In this document: piece after piece, positions 1 through 14,000 of the stretch
How the letters are laid out: each line of letters begins with the position of its first letter
How positions within the stretch are numbered: position 1 is the stretch's first letter
The notes under the pieces: model-generated
Told to the model about the DNA's origin: nothing
Seen by the model: only the letters and a program-made list of their open reading frames with translations
Databases searched by the model: none
Source: Dendrophyllia cribrosa
Taxonomy: Eukaryota; Cnidaria; Anthozoa; Scleractinia; Dendrophylliidae
Length of the DNA: 64,000 bases
Reading direction: 5' to 3'
NCBI GenBank assembly: GCA_024195265.1
Contig: JAJLRJ010000008.1
Coordinates: forward strand, 7,344,988 to 7,408,987
Translations under genes and position numbers: made by a program

Positions 1-1851
1 TTTATCTACACTAACAGTGTGCAGTCTAGAGTCTGGAACGGCTTTGGTGCTGTCTGAAATATGCGAGACAAAAATATAACGCCATAACGTTAATTTACAC
101 CAGTGCGGAAAAATGTACGTAGAAGACAATTATAAATGAATATAAATGTGGACAGCCCAACAGTAAGTTTTTTCTTGCCATGCTTTAACAAACCACGAAC
201 AGGACGAAGCAAAAAACTTGTCATCCGACATTTAATTGACAGAGACCGAATGAGCTGATTCTGCGATCGAACTTGCTCGCATTTTGGAGCAGATCATCGA
301 TCATCTGAACATTATTGTTATTGTTTTTTTTTTGTCAGGCTCAAAAATGTGATAAAATATAAATGGCTGAAGAATCCTCAATAAAAAGTCCTAGCTTGCT
401 TTTTCTTTGTTCCGATGTTCCTCCTTTTAATATTGTCCTGCAAAGGAATTCTTTAAAACTTTTCCGCAACAGTTTTCCCGTAAAAGTTTGTTGCGTGCAA
501 CATGTAATTTAATCAATGAAAACAACTTTCAATTGAATGTAAAAATAACATCTACCAGAATGAAAGTGATTTCAGTCTTTATAATATCTTAAAGATGTGT
601 TAAATTATTTTTTTAATTTGTAATTTAGGCCGAGGCATGAAATGCATGAAATGTTTTTATGCAAATTTGTGTGAAATGTAATTTGATCTGGTGTTTTTCA
701 AGCGCTTGAATCCTGTTGAATGTAAATAAAAACTTGACATTCATGAACGAAAAATGCATTTTCGTGAATGAAACCTTCTTTCACTTGAATGAAAAAATTG
801 TACCTGATAAAACTCTAATTCGATTTTGTGTTTTTTAAGTCTCCCTGATCTATTTGGTTTTTGAATGTAATTAACACGAATTAAAGCAAAAATATATCTC
901 TCAGTGCAGACAAGCTGAGCTGTAATTTATTTCAAGAACACATTGAGAACAGCCAATTCTAAACAGCAAAACATTTTCTTGGTCTTATATTCTCGGCTAG
1001 TAATAACTTTGGGGAATTGAAAACAACAGGACATTTTGAATTGAAATTTCGTCGCGTTTAAGAGTCATACGCAAATAGTCATGAATCAATGAATTTTGCG
1101 AATTTATTACCTTTCACGGTGACCAAGTAAGCGAGTTCTCCGTCGTTTTTTTTTAGAGAGTTTGTATTTTATTTCGAGAACACGTTCCCCTAAAAATTTG
1201 GAAGTTGTATAGCATTCCATTTTGCGTTCCCTTGGCGTTCCATTTTGCGTTCCCTAAGCATTCCATTTTGCGTTCCCTTAGCGTTCCATTTTGCGTTCCC
1301 TTAGCGTTCCTTCAAGTTCCAAGAACGCATTCCCTGTTAGGTTACTTCTGTCCGGTACTGTAGATTGTGTGACATTCAAAAGCCTCACCTACATTATCTA
1401 CCCAGCACTGTGTACACTGACACCACATGAACAGCTAGTGCTGGGTTTGAATGGAGGATTGGCATGTCCAAGAATAAAAATGTTTTGTCAAATACACTAG
1501 CAGAATCTTGGGAGGAAGTTGTTGCTAAAACTTAACAGCACAACCACATGGGACAGTGTACCAAGTTATTGATAGCAAAAATAATCGCAAAATAATAGCA
1601 TCCAGAAAGGGAAGGTTGGAAATTTTTTAAAAAGCTTAGAATACATGTTCACTACTAATGACTATAGTGCTCGCCACGAGGAAACAATTTGAACAGTGTT
1701 CTACAGCTTTCATAGTCTTGTTACTTTCATGATTTATTAGCAGCCACTAAATTTTGACGTTACTTTCAAGGGGTCACTTCTTTCGGGGGTCATTATTTCC
1801 AAAACTTACAGTAGCTCCACAAAGAGAGATCTATACTGATCACTCACTCAC
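1..1851. other. intron 3 of SORL1 (partial), no gene seen
   Basis: AT-rich sequence on the 3' side of SORL1 exon 3. I found no further exon by reading the minus strand. It holds only the short minisatellite at about 1207-1312. Confidence 0.4.
1207..1312. repeat. 23-bp minisatellite
   Basis: About four and a half direct copies of a unit containing GCGTTCCATTTTGCGTTCCC, with single-base variants (GCATTCC, CTAAGC). It lies in SORL1 intron 3. Confidence 0.8.
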
Positions 1852-2004
1852 CATTTCAGTTGAACTGTCATATGCCATGGCAAACTGACGATCCGATGGA
1901 TGAAACGCAATGAAGGATGGCTGAAATGGCACTGAAATGGGTGTAAAGGTAACCAAATCATCTGAGCGGTAAAGAACCTTGTTCATTTTATCTGCTAGAA
2001 TGCA
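1852..2004 (-). CDS. SORL1: SORL1 exon 3: VPS10 propeller
   Basis: 51 codons, phase 0 at both ends. The acceptor is the TTTTCATCAG tract ending at 2005 and the donor is GTGAGT from 1851. It reads CILADKMNKVLYRSDDL and then a PFQPSFIAFHPSDRQ stretch, matching the conserved propeller segment that follows exon 2 in SorLA-type receptors. It joins exon 2 in frame across a 16-kb intron. Confidence 0.8.
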
Positions 2005-5000
2005 CTGATGAAAAGTGAAAAAGATAACATTCAAAAAGTGTCTATATATACAAGTCGTGTAGAATTAATGTTGTGGTTTGATTTTATACCAGTTTAATTT
2101 TTTTATTTCCCTTTGTCTCATTACCATAATCTAAGACAAGGAAAACAAAAATTAAGTAATGCTCCACCTAAGAACTACGGTAATCTTTATTGTTTTGCGA
2201 CATTGGCTCTTTCCTACATAGAATATCTTTGGTTTCAAGAATAGAGGAGGGGCTGATGGTTCATAATAATATATTTCAGTATAACAATAAAGAAAATCCA
2301 TTTGCGACAAATCAATTTTAGGAAATGTTTGTGCTTAACCAATCGGTATAGCAGCAGACAATAGCTAATATTTTTGCTTCATTGATGAAGTTTCCCAAAT
2401 ACAATTTCTTTTAAAAATAATTATTGTATGTTGTGCAATTGGGTCTCCAATTACTTGCAACCTTTGGAAAATCAGACAAAATGCACCTTGAACCTAACTT
2501 TTTAGGGGTCTTTGAGTATAGGCCAATGAGATCACCAGTTGTAACAATGAAAAAAGTTGACATTCCATCGTGCATTGCCATTAGCACTTTCATTCTTATG
2601 TGGATCATTACTTAAACAGGTTTCAAATGTTCAACAAAAAAAATTGAACCTCAACATATTTATTATTAAATAGATGTTCTATATATATAAAGCTGAAGTT
2701 TTGAAAACATGGCTGATGAAAATTACAGCAATTTCACTGCAACTAGACCAAACAAGGGTTTTTATGACCCCAATCACCCCGAAAATCACAGAGAAGAGAG
2801 AGAGAAGAGGGAAAGGGAGCGAGAGCGAGAGAAAAAAAGACTAGCAACAGTCTTTAGTTTTTATCTTGTGGGGTTTACAACCAACGCCAAGCACACTCAC
2901 AGATGCTTACTTAGGGCGACATGGTTTTCAAAAATTCAGCTATATTATAAAATAATTACTTTTATACAGTCATTAACTTTGAATACATAATTATGTTTAT
3001 TCCTGCCACAGGCAGACTAAAATGTTTTATGAAGATGTTGTGGTTCAATTTTTTAAAACCAGTTTAATTTTTATGTTACTTTGTCTCAATCTAAGACATA
3101 GGAAAACAAAAATCAAACTGGTTTGAACAAAAAAATTGGAAGCACAACAAATAGTGTAACAGTTAACTTATATAATATATATTTATTATTCTTGTGTATA
3201 CAGTGTACCTGATTTTTTGAAAACAAAATTAATATGTACAGACAAAATAATATATGCAAATAAGTTTATTCATTTTATTTGTTTATTTATTTATTTAAGT
3301 TCCAACAGAATAACTTTGCAACATTCATATCTATGAGGTGATATACATTATACACCTTTTTTACCATGGGGATAAATCCTTCAGTTTAAAAATTTTAAAT
3401 CACTGAAAATATCACCAACATTTTAACCCATTCACACCTGAGGATTTTTACGTTTTTGAGTGATTTTCTGCATACACACGCCCCATAGGATTTCATGACT
3501 GCATATTTGGAGTTACCATTGAAAGTGCTGCTGTTCTAAAACACTGAAAGCTCGAGTTTACTGGAAACGTCATTGTGACGATCTCATTTTGCTTGCTTGA
3601 TTTGCAATAAAGGGTCCAATATGAATTATCTACGATTTTTGGTCAGTTCACAGCCATTTTTCATCTTTAGTAGCTGCCTGGTGAGCATCATTAAGCTTGG
3701 AGGTAGTTCAGAGTCCACTTCTCAATGAAGCGAGTTAGTTGTTGTACTTCGTTTGCGAATTTGGCTCGTTGCTCGTTGAACTGGAAAAATGGCCGCCTGG
3801 AAACGAAGCAGCTTTGGGACTCGACTCTGGATGAATTTCTCGACCTACTGCGGCATATTTTGGAAGTTGCGACCACAGGAGAACACAACAAGCGCGAAAT
3901 TTCGGCGGTGGGTCGGAGTGGCTGTGGACTTAGTATAAATATGAAATGTGTGCGGAAAGAAACGAACGCTGTCAAAATTCTTGGCCATTTCCCAGCATGC
4001 AGTGCGGTGGTGATATTGAAAATTGAGGCAAGGTCAGTATGCATTAGAACGAGAGGCTAGAGCTCGGCCCGAGCAACGAATAAGAGCAAAAAAATTCACT
4101 GCTAAGCTAGGACTAGGACTGAATTTTGCTGTGAATGTTGATGTTTGGGTTTGCCATGATGATTTGAATAAAAAAAACTAAAGGCAAAAACGTGATTTTT
4201 GTTGTTTTTCTATGACGTTAAAAACGGTAATTTTTGTTATTGTCCAAATTCAAACGCTGATATTCTGCAAAAATCGCTGACTTTTTTGTGTTTATTGGGT
4301 ATCTCAATTTGAAAGACTTTCTAGTCAATGCTCACAACTGCTAGTTAAGGCAATGTTCGCACGATTGAGAAAGTTACAATTTTTTAAAGCAGTGGAGTCT
4401 TGTACGGGCGGTTACGGGCGGTTCAGGTGTCAATGGGTTAATCAGTATCATTATTTTTTTTTTTTGATTTACATGTATGCATTGAAAATACCACCAACGT
4501 TTTCAGCATAATAATTCCCTTTCAAAAACAAGATGCTTTAAAATATCACTTTTAATATTATCAACACTGAAAATAGAATATATGAATGACCATTAACCCT
4601 TTTAGCCCCAAAATCAAAGTTTAAATTCTCATTTCTTGTATACATTTCATATAGAAGTAGTGGGGAGAAATTGTTTAGATATCAAGATAATTCATCTTAA
4701 GTGATCATGTCCTTAATTCTTATGACCTTTTTTATTGATTGGGCATTGGTATTACAAGGAGAAATTTGATGCTGATCACTCTTAGGGCTTAAAGGGTTAA
4801 AGCCTGGTTTTCACGAGTGACATTAGCAGAAGCAATGAAAACTGACATAAATGTTATCAGGGATGTAGATTCAGTTTTTAACAGCTGGAAATATAAAACT
4901 GACAGCCGGTTAAAAACAAGAAAAATGTAGGACTTATATAGCTGCACTTGGCTTTTATAGCCGGAAAAATGAAGTTCACAGCCGGGTAATTTCCCCGGTT

Positions 5001-8000
5001 CCCGGCTATTGTCTATATTCCTGAATGTGAGATTGTACTTATGCTTATGCTAATGGTTATTTCCAAGTGGACAAAAGCCCTAGGGACGTTCCATTTTTTA
5101 TCCGCACCCCCCTAAAGATGGCAAGAATCCGAACCCTCAATTTATTGTCGGCGCCCTTTGAAAAATAAAATCCGAAGGGTTCATTTTTTGTCGGCACCTT
5201 TGAAAAAAAAATCCGAAGGCTCCAAATTTTGTCGGCTTCTTTGGAGAAAAAATCCGAACCCTCCTTTGCAAAAACACTCCTTCTTTAGGGGGGGTGCGGA
5301 TAAAAAATGGAACGTCCCCTAGAGATGCTTCAGATTATGCTTATGCTAATATAGGGTCTCATTTTTAGGTGGCCATAAGCGCTGGTTCATGAAAACAAAG
5401 CTTAAGAATTATCTTGACACATGAACACTACTGTATAATATTTTATCTACTACTTTCAACTATCAAGTGCCGTCAGTTATTTTTAGATAAAGACCATGAG
5501 ATAGCAAAACAGAAACAATAGAGGTGAGAGGATGGAACAATACATTTATGCTGTGAAGAATATGTAATGAACAATATCAATAAAAATTGAAACAAGATAG
5601 CAAACACTTCCGCACTCCAGCTAAAACGATTAAAACAGATAATACTTTAGCAAAACTTGCTATAAAATTTAATAGATCAATTTCAGTGCCCTTCATAATC
5701 CCTAACTGTTATGGCTAACTGTAAAAACTGCTCATGTGAATTTAACTTAAAGATTTTTGCATAACTCTGTACATCAGTTAATATACGGTTCTTAAAAATA
5801 AAACAAAAGCCAAAACAATAGAACGGCTAAAGAAAAACAATAGCTCCTATATGCATTGGAAATCTTATTGGAAATCTTATGACTTAAATAGCTAGTACAC
5901 AGAACTTGCTTGGGATGAAGTAAATCAGACATTTTATCTTTATGCTCTGAGAACACTGGAAAACTGTCTATTTATTGAAGGGAGTAATTTTAGAAAACCC
6001 AGCCACTTAACTTACATAACCCTTAATATTTTCTAACACGAGGCATATGAAAACAAAAGAAACCATTCATATTCAATGACATGCAAAGAAGTGGCCGGAT
6101 ATTCTACAGTTTAGCCGATTGGGGCTCTTTACTGCATTATGTTGATAACGGAAATTGTCAGCAATACCAACATTCCATTGTATGTCATGTTTATACGGTA
6201 AAATAAACCTTTAAGTTTCAAGAGAAAGAAAAATGTGCAAAATTGTCACCACAACTACAAACATTTGATGTAATAGACCCTATTCACAAATGGCGGCCGA
6301 TTTATTATTCTTTTTTAGTATATACTGAAACAGTGGATAGCACTGTTGGCGCGCTCTGATTGCCTACTGAAACTCGGAATAGCAAGTGCTATTCACCTCC
6401 CAGCAATTTGCGCGTGAAAATTGTAATCGTTGACAGGAATAAATGAGTTAAAAAGCATCATTTTCGTTATATTATCTCACTGTTTCAGTATATACTAAAA
6501 CAACTATTCACCTCAGTGTAGGTGGGTAGTGGTGGATATTTACGTACCTCGCCGCAATAGTTGTTAAATATTCATGCTAATCACCCAACTAGCCTCATTA
6601 GCATGTGCAAAATTCAAAAGAATTTTTGCTCTAAAATGAGGTTAGTTGGGTTGATTAGCATGAATATAAAAGAATAATAAATCGGCCTCCATTTGTGAAT
6701 AGGGTCTATTACATAACAAAATTGTGAAGACATTTTAAAGGAATATAAGTGATAATAACATGGCGTGTTGTCTATCACATTCACAAAATAAATATGTACA
6801 TAAATAATTAAACAAAAATTAAACAAAAAGTTTTACCCAAATGAATTCTGTTTGAGAGTTCAATGAACATTCTTCCTTGCATTATTTACTTTCAGACCTA
6901 AACTGGTTGTAATGTTATAGTCACATTTTCACACTTTGTCACGAACTGTCAAACTGCAAAATTTAAATTTGCAATTGAAGGGCTCCCTGCAATAACGTCC
7001 TCAGTGCGTTTTTGGAAAATTTTCACGGAAATCCTGGATTTTTGGCCTCCAAAGGGACTCACTTGCCAAAATTATGACTGGATCATGTACATATGACTGA
7101 AAGGATTTAATCCAGGTCAACAAATCTTCTATCTTCAAACAGAATAATTTTTTATTTTGAAAAGATAAATAGGGTGTCCTGGGAGCCATAGGGTGTCATA
7201 GGGGCCCAAAACATTTTCTCAAAGTTGTGGATTTTCTTCCCCATTTTGGAGCTGTTTTAAGTACCTTAACAATAATAAATCATTAATTTGACAAAACTGT
7301 GCTTTAAAAGGCCTAAAACATACAATTTTAGTGAAAGTTACCAAAAACGCACTCAGGACGTTGTTGCAGGGAGCCCTTCATATAAAAGCTGGACACTTTC
7401 AAATTTGTTCCAGCAATTTCTCTGAGACCCTTCATCCGATGGACTTCAAACTTTGTCAGACTCATTTGCCAGATAAGAGGTAATTGTCCATTAAAAATCA
7501 GCGAAATCGGAGAAACATTTTTTTTTTCCATTTTTCCATACATTCCCTATAAATTTAGAAGAAATGTATGGAAAAAATTGAGTTCCTTCGATTACCCTCA
7601 TTTTTGGTGGAATGTTAGCTCTCGTCTAGAAAATAAGATTGGTAAAGTTTGAAGTCCATCGGATGAGAGGTCTAAGATAAATCGCTGGAACAAATTTTGA
7701 AAATATCCAGTCTTTTTATTTGAAAGCGCGTGACTGACAAAATACTGAAATTATTCAAAAATTGCCGTTTCTTCGCCACGGACTTGTGTTTAGACAAGTG
7801 TGGTAAAGCACTGTTGGTTCGTTTCACTCCTTTTAAACCACTCAAGTTGTTTGTTTCACTCGAAAAAAACGCAAGTTGTTAGTTTCACTGCCGTTAAACC
7901 ACTCAAATTGTTCGTTTCACTCGAAAAAAAACGCATGTTGTTAGTTTCACTGCCTTTAAACCACTCAAATTGTTTGTTTCACTCGAAAAAAACGCATGTT

Positions 8001-11000
8001 GTTAGTTTCACTGCCTTTAAAGAGAGTACCCAATAAAGCAATTAAAAAAACAAGTTGTTCCTTTCATCAATAAAACTAAGAAAAGCACTGCAGCGTGTTG
8101 TCTTTGTGTACTATGTGCCGCTTGGGATTACTGTTATGAATACTGATCAAGTTAGACATTTGAAGGGCTGGGTGCATAACCGTCTCATGTCGAACGTAAG
8201 GCCAGTTTTTTTTATTTATTCTCGCTTAGATTTGCCTCCTCTTTGGCATTTGAACTACAAACTAATGGCAAAACATTGTTCAGAATTTCGTTTTTGAGAA
8301 ATAAGGTATGCAAAAAAAGATAATTCCGTGTCTCTGCTCGAGAAAATGAATCCCTAAGTTTACACAAATTTCTCGATTTTATGCTGATTTTTCACTTCAC
8401 ATGGCCAAGTTTCGGCCTGTATGCTAAATCCTGTTCAAGAAAAAAAAAAACAATCCCGAACCAAAGTTCATTCCCTCAAAATCGCTCCATTTTATCGCCA
8501 ATACTGGTCAGCCATGCTTAGTTTTGCGGACCTCCTAGGAATTAGCGCTCCCGGTTCTCCGCTGCCGGCTCACAGCCTTTGCCTGCCTTTCCCAATTTCG
8601 GCCGGCCAGCAAGAACTCACTTTGAGCGGCCCAAAGCTGTATTTCAAGTGCCCGAACACGCACAGCGGGCCTCTGTGCCACTGTCGCAAAGCATGTCGGG
8701 AAATTCTATGGCAAATCCGAAATGGAGTTCCCGCCCGAAAATTATAGCAAAATATTATAAGTCTGGAAGCACTTCGGATATCGGGCGTTTCGACCACGGC
8801 ACGGGATGGCAAATGGGCCACAACTCACAACACTGCCCCTTTTCTGATCCGAAATGATTGCAGACTTTCCCGCCGGCTCGCCTTGTCCACCAAGGTCCAT
8901 TTATCACGAGCGCTAAATGGCGCTTTAGACACGAGGTATGACAAGAAACACGACTCGTTTCTTTGAGAGGTGCTAGAGACTTAAGGATTTCCGGACTTCA
9001 TGATGTCCTTCCATCGCCGAGCGGGCCTGAAACATGGCTTAAACCAGCGCTCAACTACTGAGTTGTTCGCTGTTCAGCCATGTTGTCGCAAGTGGCGAAC
9101 ACGATCGATAAGCCCGCCGTTCAGGTCGTTGGCGCGGGTCAGGAGTATTGCGGTCGCATATTCTCACGGCCAGTCTGTTTTGTTTATAATAATGGCGTCG
9201 TTTTGAGTTCTTCCAACTTACGTTCTATGCAGTTTTGGATGTAACTAGGGCCGGAATGTACAGTCAAAGCACTAGAGGGCCAGAACTCTGCTTTTTTCTC
9301 AGGTGAACTTTGTCAAACTCCTTAGGGTTAGTCCATTTGAAGGGCTCCCTGCAATAACGTCCTCAGTGCGTTTTTGGAAAATTTTCACGGAAATCCTGGA
9401 TTTTTGGCCTCCAAAGGGACTCACTTGCCAAAATTATGACTGGATCATGTACATATGACTGAAAGGATTTAATCCAGGTCAACAAATCTTCTATCTTCAA
9501 ACAGAATAATTTTTTATTTTGAAAAGATAAATAGGGTGTCCTGGGAGCCATAGGGTGTCATAGGGGCCCAAAACATTTTCTCAAAGTTGTGGATTTTCTT
9601 CCCCATTTTGGAGCTGTTTTAAGTACCTTAACAATAATAAATCATTAATTTGACAAAACTGTGCTTTAAAAGGCCTAAAACATACAATTTTAGTGAAAGT
9701 TACCAAAAACGCACTCAGGACGTTGTTGCAGGGAGCCCTTCATATAAAAGCTGGACACTTTCAAATTTGTTCCAGCAATTTCTCTGAGACCCTTCATCCG
9801 ATGGACTTCAAACTTTGTCAGACTCATTTGCCAGATAAGAGGTAATTGTCCATTAAAAATCAGCGAAATCGGAGAAACATTTTTTTTTTCCATTTTTCCA
9901 TACATTCCCTATAAATTTAGAAGAAATGTATGGAAAAAATTGAGTTCCTTCGATTACCCTCATTTTTGGTGGAATGTTAGCTCTCGTCTAGAAAATAAGA
10001 TTGGTAAAGTTTGAAGTCCATCGGATGAGAGGTCTAAGATAAATCGCTGGAACAAATTTTGAAAATATCCAGTCTTTTTATTTGAAAGCGCGTGACTGAC
10101 AAAATACTGAAATTATTCAAAAATTGCCGTTTCTTCGCCACGGACTTGTGTTTAGACAAGTGTGGTAAAGCACTGTTGGTTCGTTTCACTCCTTTTAAAC
10201 CACTCAAGTTGTTTGTTTCACTCGAAAAAAACGCAAGTTGTTAGTTTCACTGCCGTTAAACCACTCAAATTGTTCGTTTCACTCGAAAAAAACGCATGTT
10301 GTTAGTTTCACTGCCTTTAAACCACTCAAATTGTTTGTTTCACTCGAAAAAAACGCATGTTGTTAGTTTCACTGCCTTTAAAGAGAGTACCCAATAAAGC
10401 AATTAAAAAAACAAGTTGTTCCTTTCATCAATAAAACTAAGAAAAGCACTGCAGCGTGTTGTCTTTGTGTACTATGTGCCGCTTGGGATTACTGTTATGA
10501 ATACTGATCAAGTTAGACATTTGAAGGGCTGGGTGCATAACCGTCTCATGTCGAACGTAAGGCCAGTTTTTTTTATTTATTCTCGCTTAGATTTGCCTCC
10601 TCTTTGGCATTTGAACTACAAACTAATGGCAAAACATTGTTCAGAATTTCGTTTTTGAGAAATAAGGTATGCAAAAAAAGATAATTCCGTGTCTCTGCTC
10701 GAGAAAATGAATCCCTAAGTTTACACAAATTTCTCGATTTTATGCTGATTTTTCACTTCACATGGCCAAGTTTCGGCCTGTATGCTAAATCCTGTTCAAG
10801 AAAAAAAAAACAATCCCGAACCAAAGTTCATTCCCTCAAAATCGCTCCATTTTATCGCCAATACTGGTCAGCCATGCTTAGTTTTGCGGACCTCCTAGGA
10901 ATTAGCGCTCCCGGTTCTCCGCTGCCGGCTCACAGCCTTTGCCTGCCTTTCCCAATTTCGGCCGGCCAGCAAGAACTCACTTTGAGCGGCCCAAAGCTGT

Positions 11001-14000
11001 ATTTCAAGTGCCCGAACACGCACAGCGGGCCTCTGTGCCACTGTCGCAAAGCATGTCGGGAAATTCTATGGCAAATCCGAAATGGAGTTCCCGCCCGAAA
11101 ATTATAGCAAAATATTATAAGTCTGGAAGCACTTCGGATATCGGGCGTTTCGACCACGGCACGGGATGGCAAATGGGCCACAACTCACAACACTGCCCCT
11201 TTTCTGATCCGAAATGATTGCAGACTTTCCCGCCGGCTCGCCTTGTCCACCAAGGTCCATTTTTCACGAGCGCTAAATGGCGCTTTAGACACGAGGTATG
11301 ACAAGAAACACGACTCGTTTCTTTGAGAGGTGCTAGAGACTTAAGGATTTCCGGACTTCATGATGTCCTTCCATCGCCGAGCGGGCCTGAAACATGGCTT
11401 AAACCAGCGCTCAACTACTGAGTTGTTCGCTGTTCAGCCATGTTGTCGCAAGTGGCGAACACGATCGATAAGCCCGCCGTTCAGGTCGTTGGCGCGGGTC
11501 AGGAGTATTGCGGTCGCATATTCTCACGGCCAGTCTGTTTTGTTTATAATAATGGCGTCGTTTTGAGTTCTTCCAACTTACGTTCTATGCAGTTTTGGAT
11601 GTAACTAGGGCCGGAATGTACAGTCAAAGCACTAGAGGGCCAGAACTCTGCTTTTTTCTCAGGTGAACTTTGTCAAACTCCTTAGGGTTAGTCCATTTGA
11701 AGGGCTCCCTGCAATAACGTCCTCAGTGCGTTTTTGGAAAATTTTCACGGAAATCCTGGATTTTTGGCCTCCAAAGGGACTCACTTGCCAAAATTATGAC
11801 TGGATCATGTACATATGACTGAAAGGATTTAATCCAGGTCAACAAATCTTCTATCTTCAAACAGAATAATTTTTTATTTTGAAAAGATAAATAGGGTGTC
11901 CTGGGAGCCATAGGGTGTCATAGGGGCCCAAAACATTTTCTCAAAGTTGTGGATTTTCTTCCCCATTTTGGAGCTGTTTTAAGTACCTTAACAATAATAA
12001 ATCATTAATTTGACAAAACTGTGCTTTAAAAGGCCTAAAACATACAATTTTAGTGAAAGTTACCAAAAACGCACTCAGGACGTTGTTGCAGGGAGCCCTT
12101 CATATAAAAGCTGGACACTTTCAAATTTGTTCCAGCAATTTCTCTGAGACCCTTCATCCGATGGACTTCAAACTTTGTCAGACTCATTTGCCAGATAAGA
12201 GGTAATTGTCCATTAAAAATCAGCGAAATCGGAGAAACATTTTTTTTTTCCATTTTTCCATACATTCCCTATAAATTTAGAAGAAATGTATGGAAAAAAT
12301 TGAGTTCCTTCGATTACCCTCATTTTTGGTGGAATGTTAGCTCTCGTCTAGAAAATAAGATTGGTAAAGTTTGAAGTCCATCGGATGAGAGGTCTAAGAT
12401 AAATCGCTGGAACAAATTTTGAAAATATCCAGTCTTTTTATTTGAAAGCGCGTGACTGACAAAATACTGAAATTATTCAAAAATTGCCGTTTCTTCGCCA
12501 CGGACTTGTGTTTAGACAAGTGTGGTAAAGCACTGTTGGTTCGTTTCACTCCTTTTAAACCACTCAAGTTGTTTGTTTCACTCGAAAAAAACGCAAGTTG
12601 TTAGTTTCACTGCCGTTAAACCACTCAAATTGTTCGTTTCACTCGAAAAAAACGCATGTTGTTAGTTTCACTGCCTTTAAACCACTCAAATTGTTTGTTT
12701 CACTCGAAAAAAACGCATGTTGTTAGTTTCACTGCCTTTAAAGAGAGTACCCAATAAAGCAATTAAAAAAACAAGTTGTTCCTTTCATCAATAAAACTAA
12801 GAAAAGCACTGCAGCGTGTTGTCTTTGTGTACTATGTGCCGCTTGGGATTACTGTTATGAATACTGATCAAGTTAGACATTTGAAGGGCTGGGTGCATAA
12901 CCGTCTCATGTCGAACGTAAGGCCAGTTTTTTTTATTTATTCTCGCTTAGATTTGCCTCCTCTTTGGCATTTGAACTACAAACTAATGGCAAAACATTGT
13001 TCAGAATTTCGTTTTTGAGAAATAAGGTATGCAAAAAAAGATAATTCCGTGTCTCTGCTCGAGAAAATGAATCCCTAAGTTTACACAAATTTCTCGATTT
13101 TATGCTGATTTTTCACTTCACATGGCCAAGTTTCGGCCTGTATGCTAAATCCTGTTCAAGAAAAAAAAAAACAATCCCGAACCAAAGTTCATTCCCTCAA
13201 AATCGCTCCATTTTATCGCCAATACTGGTCAGCCATGCTTAGTTTTGCGGACCTCCTAGGAATTAGCGCTCCCGGTTCTCCGCTGCCGGCTCACAGCCTT
13301 TGCCTGCCTTTCCCAATTTCGGCCGGCCAGCAAGAACTCACTTTGAGCGGCCCAAAGCTGTATTTCAAGTGCCCGAACACGCACAGCGGGCCTCTGTGCC
13401 ACTGTCGCAAAGCATGTCGGGAAATTCTATGGCAAATCCGAAATGGAGTTCCCGCCCGAAAATTATAGCAAAATATTATAAGTCTGGAAGCACTTCGGAT
13501 ATCGGGCGTTTCGACCACGGCACGGGATGGCAAATGGGCCACAACTCACAACACTGCCCCTTTTCTGATCCGAAATGATTGCAGACTTTCCCGCCGGCTC
13601 GCCTTGTCCACCAAGGTCCATTTTTCACGAGCGCTAAATGGCGCTTTAGACACGAGGTATGACAAGAAACACGACTCGTTTCTTTGAGAGGTGCTAGAGA
13701 CTTAAGGATTTCCGGACTTCATGATGTCCTTCCATCGCCGAGCGGGCCTGAAACATGGCTTAAACCAGCGCTCAACTACTGAGTTGTTCGCTGTTCAGCC
13801 ATGTTGTCGCAAGTGGCGAACACGATCGATAAGCCCGCCGTTCAGGTCGTTGGCGCGGGTCAGGAGTATTGCGGTCGCATATTCTCACGGCCAGTCTGTT
13901 TTGTTTATAATAATGGCGTCGTTTTGAGTTCTTCCAACTTACGTTCTATGCAGTTTTGGATGTAACTAGGGCCGGAATGTACAGTCAAAGCACTAGAGGG

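Noticed and set aside
1207..1312. CRISPR-like short repeats
   Set aside because: The repeats are directly adjacent without unique spacers and the DNA is eukaryotic; it is a minisatellite.
3691..4060. Two overlapping frames of 111-117 codons on opposite strands
   Set aside because: They lie inside an inverted-repeat transposon, and neither resembles a transposase or any known protein.
7800..8036. 78-codon frame with repeated FHSKKT words
   Set aside because: It is produced by the 62-bp minisatellite and opens or closes with the number of As in a homopolymer.
8570..8857. Overlapping 83-108-codon frames on both strands in each array unit
   Set aside because: Their repetition reflects copying of the whole unit, not selection. 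Most lack ATG and no family is recognisable.
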